Source: Acinetobacter sp. | GTDB taxonomy: Bacteria; Pseudomonadota; Gammaproteobacteria; Pseudomonadales; Moraxellaceae | Length of the DNA stretch: 7,810 nt | NCBI GenBank assembly: GCA_008017255.1 | Contig: SSHD01000118.1 | Coordinates: 1-7,810, forward strand | Reading direction: 5' to 3' | Shown: positions 1-7,810 of the stretch, piece by piece | How the letters are laid out: each line of letters begins with the position of its first letter | Numbering within the stretch: position 1 is the stretch's first letter | The notes under the pieces: model-generated | Databases searched by the model: none | What the model was told of the DNA's origin: nothing | The model's input: only the letters and a program-made list of their open reading frames with translations | Position numbers and translations under genes: made by a program

Positions 1-527
1 AGCGGATATGCCCGTGAAGATGACGGCATACGATATAAAGTCACATCACGTTGCGCAAAATAGGCGGTTGTAGACTGTCCAATTTGTGGTTTTAGCGTAC
101 CACTTGGCATAGAAAGCATCAGTGTGTCTGTGGCTTTATCACCCGTGGTCATTATGCTGTGGCATTGTGGAATTTGGCGTAAAAGTTCAGCTAAATCTGT
201 CACTTGTGTAATCTGCAAAAATTTATCGGAAGCGTTTCCTTTTAAGCGAATCACTTGATATGCAGTATCAAAAATAGCGATACCCTTTGCAGTTAAAAAC
301 TCACAGATCAATTGTTCTTTAAAGGTTTTATCGGCAACATTTAAAAAGTATGTTGGGTCGTTAAGGAAAATGAGCCCGAAAATTTTCCACATATCATTTT
401 GATAATTTGGATAATAAAAATCCATTTTCCAACGTGTTTTAGGTGGTGGAAAACTACCAAGCATCAACAACTTAGCATTTGAGGGTAAAAAAGGTTTGAG
501 TGGATGGGTTTCGATTTCTGAGTTCAT
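1..527 (-). CDS. Uracil-DNA glycosylase superfamily protein, partial (3' end cut by window edge)
   Basis: The reading frame starts at ATG 527-525 and stays open to the left edge, giving 175 visible residues without a stop. An early block reads LLMLGSFPPPKTRW (residues 20-33), followed by DFYYPNYQNDMWKIFG (36-51). This is the layout of the UDG superfamily groups related to Mug and deoxyinosine glycosylase: a GS(F/M)P motif, then YY..P.N.FW. Near the cut end RMPSSSRAYP (166-175) fits the second active-site motif (PS-S). Probably only a few tens of C-terminal residues are missing. Such enzymes flip out and excise deaminated bases (uracil, hypoxanthine) from DNA; the exact substrate cannot be told from sequence. 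The start lies 6 bases after the stop of the zeta-like gene and has no good ribosome-binding site, so translational coupling in one operon is likely. The family call is by motif recognition; no search was run. Confidence 0.72.
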   Translation of the reverse strand, partial: MNSEIETHPLKPFLPSNAKLLMLGSFPPPKTRWKMDFYYPNYQNDMWKIFGLIFLNDPTYFLNVADKTFKEQLICEFLTAKGIAIFDTAYQVIRLKGNASDKFLQITQVTDLAELLRQIPQCHSIMTTGDKATDTLMLSMPSGTLKPQIGQSTTAYFAQRDVTLYRMPSSSRAYP

Positions 528-533
528 TTTGCT

Positions 534-1280
534 TTATTCAAACTCAGCAAGAACTTTGTTTACAAACCACAGCGGAAATGCCGTCACCATTGGATTTAAT
601 ATAAGTACTTCAGCTTGCTCAATTTCGGCTAAAAAAGACGATTGTTCACCATCGGAAGAATTATCAAATATAAAAGTGCGATCTGTCGCTGCAACCGCCT
701 GCATCAATAAATCCATACTCCGAACATAGCGCGCACGAATTTTATCTTCAGGTACCGCATGCCCACCAGTGCTGACTCGATACTGTACCCGTGCAATATT
801 AATTTCAGGGCTTAGCGTTGCCACATAATACAAATAGGTTCTAAAGCCTTGCAGTTGTGCGTCTTTTAAAAAAGCTACTTTACTTTCATGTGACATAACC
901 GTTTCAAAGGTAAAACTAATTTTTAACCGTAAAAACTCATAACGGATAAAATCAATAATACGCGCCGCCAAATAAGAATCTATATCGGCCTTTGCAAAGC
1001 GAATACGCTGTTCAGAAAGCAGTTCAGGCACATGTGCCAATAAAGGATAGTGCTGTTGATGAATGGTTTTTTGTTTATCTTTTAAAAAACTAAGCAATGC
1101 TGATGCATTTAATAACTGATGATAGCTGCTCAAATCCAAAATATGAGTTTGATTTAATATTTTTTCTAACTCGTCAGCATTTAAATATGCACCAATAAAT
1201 TGTGGTGGTAAATGGTTGATGATGGTGCTTTTACCAGAGCCATTTGGCCCTGCAAACATACGGATACATGCTTGAGCCAT
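534..1280 (-). CDS. Zeta-toxin-family / COG4185-like P-loop ATPase (putative toxin)
   Basis: This 248-residue protein has a Walker A motif GPNGSGKS at residues 11-18, then NADEL (34-38), whose Asp36 sits where zeta kinases carry a catalytic Asp. Next come FTFETVMS (123-130), RVSTGGHAVP (168-177), RY..RS (184-188) and FDNSS (205-209). This motif series is typical of the COG4185 'predicted ABC-type ATPase' branch of zeta-like proteins. Characterised zeta toxins phosphorylate UDP-N-acetylglucosamine and block peptidoglycan synthesis; whether this branch does the same is not settled by sequence. About 85 residues separate NADEL from FTFET, longer than I expect for compact members, and this stretch looks helical. 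ATG 1280-1278 is preferred over an in-frame TTG at 1289, which would overlap the upstream gene. The ATG lies one base after the stop of the small upstream gene and lacks a Shine-Dalgarno, so it is probably translationally coupled. An alternative role is a nucleotide or sugar kinase unrelated to toxicity. Confidence 0.82.
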   Translation of the reverse strand: MAQACIRMFAGPNGSGKSTIINHLPPQFIGAYLNADELEKILNQTHILDLSSYHQLLNASALLSFLKDKQKTIHQQHYPLLAHVPELLSEQRIRFAKADIDSYLAARIIDFIRYEFLRLKISFTFETVMSHESKVAFLKDAQLQGFRTYLYYVATLSPEINIARVQYRVSTGGHAVPEDKIRARYVRSMDLLMQAVAATDRTFIFDNSSDGEQSSFLAEIEQAEVLILNPMVTAFPLWFVNKVLAEFE

Positions 1281-1281
1281 A

Positions 1282-1530
1282 TTATTCAACCGAGTTGTTG
1301 CGATTGAAGATACGTTGTGAAGTGCTCATTACGACGTAAGCACTGGATAAATCTTGCAATACTTGCATTTGACCCGATGCACTGCGCTTTAATAATTGCT
1401 GATCTTTGGCATAAACCACCACAGCGGTCGAACTTGCTTGTTTAAAGGCATTGTTAAAGGCTTGTACCGCAAGCGCTGGAAGTTGGTCTTCTTCTTGTAT
1501 TGTTGTTTGCATTTGATTTAAAACAGTCAT
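1282..1530 (-). CDS. Small protein upstream of zeta-like ATPase, candidate antitoxin
   Basis: This 82-residue protein begins MTVLNQMQTTIQEE. ATG 1530-1528 is chosen because AGGA lies 4 bases upstream; a GTG at 1542 would add four residues but would place that site inside the gene. I do not recognise a named family with certainty. The layout is an N-terminal helix-like half (residues 1-35, with ALAVQAFNNAFKQA), then a VVVYAKDQQLLKRSASGQ segment and a QVLQDLSSAYVV tail. This resembles the short partners encoded just upstream of COG4185 ATPases, which have a strand with 'G.L.....G....L..L....V' spacing. It is separated from the ATPase gene by a single base. Position, size and tight coupling suggest an antitoxin that binds the ATPase and perhaps represses its own promoter. 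The function is inferred from context only. Confidence 0.62.
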   Translation of the reverse strand: MTVLNQMQTTIQEEDQLPALAVQAFNNAFKQASSTAVVVYAKDQQLLKRSASGQMQVLQDLSSAYVVMSTSQRIFNRNNSVE

Positions 1531-1550
1531 AGATTCCTGCACATCATTAC

Positions 1551-1629
1551 ATCTATAGCCGATACTAACATAAATGTTGCTGTTGTCTATCTATAGAACA
1601 AAATATCGAACCATTAAATACATCTATTG
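1551..1629. repeat. Three short repeats ATCTATAG/ATCTATTG around the small-operon promoter
   Basis: ATCTATAG occurs at 1551-1558 and 1589-1596, and the one-mismatch copy ATCTATTG at 1622-1629. The outer two extend to ACATCTATWGC (1549-1559 and 1620-1630). The middle copy contains the perfect palindrome TCTATAGA (1590-1597). The first copy sits at the expected transcription start and the second abuts the -35 element, so they bracket the promoter of the candidate toxin-antitoxin operon. They could be operator sites for autoregulation. Chance occurrence in AT-rich DNA is possible. Confidence 0.4.
1562..1589 (-). promoter_or_regulatory. Predicted sigma-70 promoter of the small protein / zeta-like / UDG-like operon
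   Basis: On the minus strand TAGACA (1589-1584) and TAGTAT (1567-1562) are separated by 16 bases. A TG one base upstream of the -10 (1570-1569) makes an extended -10. Transcription would start near 1555, about 25 bases before the AGGA-preceded ATG at 1530. The match is good but computed by eye. Confidence 0.5.
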
Positions 1630-1647
1630 CACTACACTTTTGTTGGT

Positions 1648-2352
1648 TTAAGCCTGTGCTTGTAAAATCAACCGTGCCAGTTCTAAATCATCGGCATAAG
1701 TAATTTTAATATTATCGGAACGCCCTTGTACCACTTGCACAGGCTCATTGATATATTCCAATGCACTTGCTTCATCCGTTATCAAAACTTGATCTGCTAA
1801 AGCTGTTTCAATGGCATGTTTTAAGATTTTGAGTTTTGCCATTTGTGGAGTTTGCGCTTGCCACAACAAGTCACGGCTAACGGTTCTTTCAATATTATGT
1901 TGCGCTTGAACTTGTTTTAAGGTGTCACGCACCGGTATGGCCAAAATGGCACTTTGTTGCGTACTTATAGCATAGTTAACTAAATTTTCTAAACATTGCG
2001 GTGTAACGCAAGGCCGTGCAGCATCATGCACCAGTACCCAGTCATTTTCATCGGCAATTCCAGATAAATAAGTTAAAGCATTTAGCACTGAATGCACACG
2101 CTCGAAACCGCCTGTGCAAAAATGCAATTTAGCTTGAGCTTGCTGCTGAAAAGTCAGCGTTTGCGCAACATCATCATCTGCGCCAATGGCGAGTACACAA
2201 CCAGCTAAATCCAGTGTATTTAAACGATTCACCGTATGTTCAAGTACGGTCAAATCTTGAATATATTGATATTGTTTTAATGCTGTTTTGGAAAAACGAC
2301 GCCCCGAACCTGCCGCAGGTACAACCGCCCATAACTTAGTTTGGGTGTTCAT
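1648..2352 (-). CDS. ispD: 2-C-methyl-D-erythritol 4-phosphate cytidylyltransferase
   Basis: IspD transfers CMP from CTP to 2-C-methyl-D-erythritol 4-phosphate, a cytosolic step of the MEP (non-mevalonate) isoprenoid pathway. The 234-residue length is typical. Diagnostic motifs are the nucleotide-binding VPAAGSGRRF (11-20) with Arg19 and Lys26-Gln27-Tyr28 in the usual R...KQY arrangement, GG.ER..SV (81-89), VHDAARP (108-114), AIPVRDTLK, SRDLLWQAQTPQ, ITDEAS and GRSDNIKIT near the C-terminus, whose Lys matches the substrate-binding Lys of the E. coli enzyme. The ATG at 2352 lies inside the end of ftsB (17-base overlap) and has no clear Shine-Dalgarno, which fits translational coupling to ftsB. 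The ftsB-ispD pairing is common in gammaproteobacteria. Often ispF follows; here it does not, and the next gene belongs to an unrelated operon. Nothing looks damaged. Confidence 0.97.
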   Translation of the reverse strand: MNTQTKLWAVVPAAGSGRRFSKTALKQYQYIQDLTVLEHTVNRLNTLDLAGCVLAIGADDDVAQTLTFQQQAQAKLHFCTGGFERVHSVLNALTYLSGIADENDWVLVHDAARPCVTPQCLENLVNYAISTQQSAILAIPVRDTLKQVQAQHNIERTVSRDLLWQAQTPQMAKLKILKHAIETALADQVLITDEASALEYINEPVQVVQGRSDNIKITYADDLELARLILQAQA

Positions 2353-2707
2353 TGGTTGCGGTATCTACTTTGGCATTGGGGTTTATATAAATGGCTTTGT
2401 AACGGCTACTAATGGTACTCATTTGCACAAAGGTTTCATTGGGTTTGACTAAACCTAAGTCTAAACGCGCATGTTCCTCTATGGCTTCTGCACCATTTTT
2501 TAAATCATACACTTCAGCAGCTAATATACGATTACGCTCTTTCAGCTCATCGTTCACTTCTGCTTGCTGCGTAATTTGTTGAGTTAAAGCCTGATGAGGG
2601 AAATAGCCGCCCTCACCTAGCCAAAATTGATACTGTAAGCCTGCAATCAAAACGACTGCAAGCAACAGCACCAATTTACTCGAAGTGGACCGAAAGACTT
2701 CAAACAT
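2336..2707 (-). CDS. ftsB: Cell division protein FtsB
   Basis: FtsB is the small bitopic membrane protein of the FtsQ-FtsL-FtsB complex that links early and late divisome proteins and helps activate septal peptidoglycan synthesis. The protein has a short cytoplasmic N-terminus, one membrane segment (about 12-30, KLVLLLAVVLIAGLQYQFWL), then a periplasmic coiled coil (about 40-72) containing QQITQQAEVNDELKERN. The conserved FtsB/DivIC block A.IEE.ARLDLGLVKPNE.F follows at 75-93. At 123 residues it is somewhat longer than the E. coli protein (about 103), with an extra C-terminal tail of about 25 residues (ISSRYKAIYINPNAK...). The start ATG is 10 bases after the eno stop. The nearest AAGG is too far upstream to be a good ribosome-binding site, so coupling to eno translation is likely. 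Confidence 0.93.
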   Translation of the reverse strand: MFEVFRSTSSKLVLLLAVVLIAGLQYQFWLGEGGYFPHQALTQQITQQAEVNDELKERNRILAAEVYDLKNGAEAIEEHARLDLGLVKPNETFVQMSTISSRYKAIYINPNAKVDTATNEHPN

Positions 2708-2717
2708 AATTCAAAAA

Positions 2718-4057
<1,340 letters not shown>

Positions 4058-4070
<13 letters not shown>

Positions 4071-4084
4071 GGGAATATCAAGGG
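4058..4084. repeat. Nested alternative hairpins between kdsA and eno
   Basis: CCCTTGAT (4059-4066) and ATCAAGGG (4077-4084) are a perfect 8-base inverted repeat with a 10-base loop. Inside it CCCCT (4058-4062) and AGGGG (4069-4073) can form a competing 5-base stem. Both structures use the same left arm, so only one can form at a time. On the minus strand no U-run follows, so this is not a standard intrinsic terminator for kdsA. It could be a partial terminator, an RNA-processing or stabilising hairpin, or a protein site. Confidence 0.5.
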
Positions 4085-4095
4085 TTTACAATGGT

Positions 4096-4953
<858 letters not shown>

Positions 4954-4983
4954 TTAAACTTCCCTAGTTTATTTCCTAGATTA

Positions 4984-6701
<1,718 letters not shown>

Positions 6702-6742
6702 AGTCAAACCGCATCAATTCAAAGAACTATAAACAACTGATT

Positions 6743-6751
6743 ATTCTATCA
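6743..6751 (-). promoter_or_regulatory. Extended -10 promoter candidate for pyrG
   Basis: The minus strand reads TGA-TAGAAT (6751-6743): TAGAAT with a TG one base upstream, the extended -10 form. No good -35 lies 16-18 bases further up. Transcription from here would start near 6736, with a leader of about 110 bases. The -10 falls inside the dyad CTGAT-N6-ATCAG (6737-6752), which a repressor could occupy. Confidence 0.35.
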
Positions 6752-6839
6752 GCATTTTTGTCACAAATTTATCCGATTTATAGCTTTTAATGCTGTAATC
6801 TTTGCCGATGGTTGCAAATTTTTTGCATAAGCCAAATTT

Positions 6840-6869
6840 TTGTAAAAATTTATGGGCGATAATTATAAT
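6840..6869 (+). promoter_or_regulatory. Promoter-like element, distal to the lipoprotein gene
   Basis: TTGTAA (6840-6845) and a perfect TATAAT (6864-6869) are separated by 18 bases on the plus strand. A transcript would start near 6876, about 105 bases before the lipoprotein ATG. The -35 overlaps the centre of the dyad AAATTTTT-GT-AAAAATTT (6834-6851). It may be a second promoter for the lipoprotein gene or an accident of AT-rich DNA. Confidence 0.33.
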
Positions 6870-6936
6870 TTCTGTAAGCACTTAGAAAATCTCGACCTAC
6901 GCACCACCCACAAATGATTTTTTTCTAGACATTTAC

Positions 6937-6945
6937 TGTTATAAT
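6937..6945 (+). promoter_or_regulatory. Extended -10 promoter of the lipoprotein gene
   Basis: TGT-TATAAT is a perfect -10 hexamer (6940-6945) with the TGn extension. The -35 region is only a T-run (6918-6924). Transcription would start near 6952, leaving about 29 bases before the ATG. No clear Shine-Dalgarno is seen in that leader. Confidence 0.55.
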
Positions 6946-6980
6946 TCACGCCGTCTTTAACCTAATATGTTGTTTGAACA

Positions 6981-7370
6981 ATGGCGAATAAAAATTTTTT
7001 AATTTGTGCAGCACTCGCAACAGGTCTTTTAGTGACAGCTTGTGTGAAAAAAGAAGAACCGAAGACTGAAGATCAGCAAGAACAAACTGTTGAAACTCAG
7101 CAAGAGCAAGCTGAAATTAACGCGTCTGTAGACAGCGTAAGCCAACCAGCAGTTGTGGTTGAGCCTGTAATTGAAATAAGTCGTGAAGAAACGACCAATA
7201 CTACGACCGAAATTCGCCGTGAAACACGTCCAGTGCAAACACAGCCATTAAATAATGACACTGCAATGCAAACAACACCGAAGCCTGTTACGGCAAATAC
7301 CGGCACACAAAGTGAAGACGATGCAGTTGCAGCAGCGATTGCAGCGGCAACCCCAGCGCTTGGTAATTAA
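6981..7370 (+). CDS. Small predicted lipoprotein of unknown function
   Basis: The 129-residue protein starts MANKNFLICAALATGLLVTAC: a Lys-containing N-terminus, a hydrophobic stretch (6-18) and a lipobox VTAC with Cys21 as the likely lipidated residue. The residues after it are VKKEE; with no Asp at +2, outer-membrane sorting is plausible in a Lol system. The mature part is low-complexity and rich in Gln, Glu, Thr, Val and Ala: an acidic Gln/Glu segment (about 24-48), a Thr/Arg segment with ETTNTTTEIRRETR (about 74-87), and an Ala-rich tail DDAVAAAIAAATPALGN. It has no other Cys and no recognisable enzyme domain; it is probably disordered. It is a single-gene unit with its own promoter and terminator, divergent from pyrG. 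I do not recognise the family, so the function is open. The ORF is supported by the lipoprotein signal, promoter and terminator. Confidence 0.85.
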   Translation: MANKNFLICAALATGLLVTACVKKEEPKTEDQQEQTVETQQEQAEINASVDSVSQPAVVVEPVIEISREETTNTTTEIRRETRPVQTQPLNNDTAMQTTPKPVTANTGTQSEDDAVAAAIAAATPALGN

Positions 7371-7397
7371 ACCCTGTTACACTTCATCTGAGAATCG

Positions 7398-7443
7398 AAA
7401 AACCATGCGCCACTTGAATTGTAGTGCATGGTTTTTTATTTTT
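7398..7443. terminator. Bidirectional intrinsic terminator between convergent genes
   Basis: AAAAACCATGC (7398-7408) pairs perfectly with GCATGGTTTTT (7426-7436). The internal ACT/AGT (7412-7414 with 7423-7425) can extend the stem past a 3-base bulge. On the plus strand it is followed by T-rich sequence to 7443, 28 bases after the lipoprotein stop. On the minus strand the same A-rich left arm gives a U-run, so it can also end the convergent hydrolase transcript, whose stop is at 7468. Confidence 0.88.
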
Positions 7444-7467
7444 GGTGTTGGCATGTTCAACTTAAAT

Positions 7468-7810
7468 TTATTCTAAACGCTCAAAAGATTGCCGTATCAA
7501 CTCAGCAACCTGCTGTCCCCAAATGGCATAAATTTCTTTACTGGGATGAAAACCATCGCTTGCCAGCGCTAAATTCATCGCCTGAAACTTTTCTAAATCA
7601 AAAGCAAGAAATTTAAACTGCGGCTGTGCTGCCAACCAATGTTGTAGCGTTTGATTCATTTGTGCAGCGTATTGTCCAAACAACCAAGCCAATGGATTCG
7701 GCAAAGCTGGAAAATGCTGCATGGGCGGTACGCCAGTGACAATAATCAGTTGCGGCTGAAAATAGCCTTGTATGTGCTGAAATAATTGTTTTTGATGCTT
7801 TAACCATGAC
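7468..7810 (-). CDS. SGNH/GDSL-type hydrolase, C-terminal part (5' end beyond window)
   Basis: The frame is open from the right edge to the TAA at 7470-7468, giving 113 visible residues; the N-terminus with the catalytic Ser block lies outside. An early visible segment PQLIIVTGVPPMQHFPALP followed by NPLAWLFGQYAAQMNQ matches the core strand and following loop seen in GDSL/SGNH esterases of Acinetobacter and Pseudomonas type. Near the C-terminus SDGFHPS carries the Asp (codon 7557-7555) and His (codon 7548-7546) of the Ser-Asp-His triad, followed by a final amphipathic helix (EIYAIWGQQVAELIRQSF). Such enzymes hydrolyse esters or acyl groups; the substrate and any signal peptide cannot be judged here. 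An internal ATG at 7722 is not the true start, because the family match continues upstream of it. It converges on the lipoprotein gene and shares its terminator. Confidence 0.82.
   Translation of the reverse strand, partial: SWLKHQKQLFQHIQGYFQPQLIIVTGVPPMQHFPALPNPLAWLFGQYAAQMNQTLQHWLAAQPQFKFLAFDLEKFQAMNLALASDGFHPSKEIYAIWGQQVAELIRQSFERLE

Noticed and set aside
1281..1289. TTG start for the zeta-like ATPase overlapping the upstream gene
   Set aside because: ATG 1280 is a stronger codon, directly follows the upstream stop, and the family match begins after it. Not fully excluded, since neither start has a good ribosome-binding site.
1..1650. Recently inserted genomic island
   Set aside because: No transposase, integrase, tRNA, target duplication or terminal repeats are seen, and base composition by eye matches the neighbours; left as a vertically kept or old accessory operon.
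7613..7807. Minus-strand open frame in another phase over the hydrolase gene
   Set aside because: The adjacent frame encodes a clear SGNH-type C-terminal half with its Asp-His motif and runs to the window edge; this frame has no family features.

Overview
The window looks like chromosomal DNA of a low-GC gammaproteobacterium, most likely Acinetobacter or a close relative in the Moraxellaceae. The evidence is the AT-rich intergenic DNA, the gene order pyrG-kdsA-eno-ftsB-ispD, and the sequence flavour of the proteins. The genus is inferred from recall of gene order, not from a database search. I see no tRNA, rRNA, CRISPR array, transposase, insertion sequence or phage gene.

Right part (about 6981-7810): a small predicted lipoprotein gene reads rightward. 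It ends at a strong hairpin terminator that also serves the convergent, leftward SGNH/GDSL-type hydrolase gene entering from the right edge. A 356-base divergent intergenic region (6625-6980) separates the lipoprotein gene from pyrG. It holds promoter-like sequences on both strands and several small dyads.

Centre (1648-6624): a leftward housekeeping cluster. CTP synthase (pyrG) is followed after 30 bases by KDO-8-phosphate synthase (kdsA), then enolase (eno), the divisome protein FtsB, and IspD of the MEP isoprenoid pathway. CTP is used to activate KDO (CMP-KDO) and is the direct substrate of IspD. PEP, the enolase product, is a substrate of KdsA. FtsB acts in septal peptidoglycan synthesis. 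The cluster therefore links nucleotide and PEP supply to envelope precursors and division. All five proteins look full-length with intact key residues. Eno has a longer upstream gap (91 bases) with nested hairpins and a possible promoter of its own; eno-ftsB-ispD are tightly packed, with ftsB and ispD overlapping by 17 bases.

Left part (1-1530): a second leftward operon with its own promoter. A small protein of about 82 residues is followed one base later by a zeta-toxin/COG4185-like P-loop ATPase, then 6 bases later by a uracil-DNA-glycosylase-superfamily gene cut by the left edge. The two-gene head looks like a toxin-antitoxin pair. Its promoter is bracketed by copies of ATCTATAG that could be operator sites. 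This accessory module, with a DNA-repair-type gene as third member, is the most interesting part of the window. The rest is mostly ordinary core genome.
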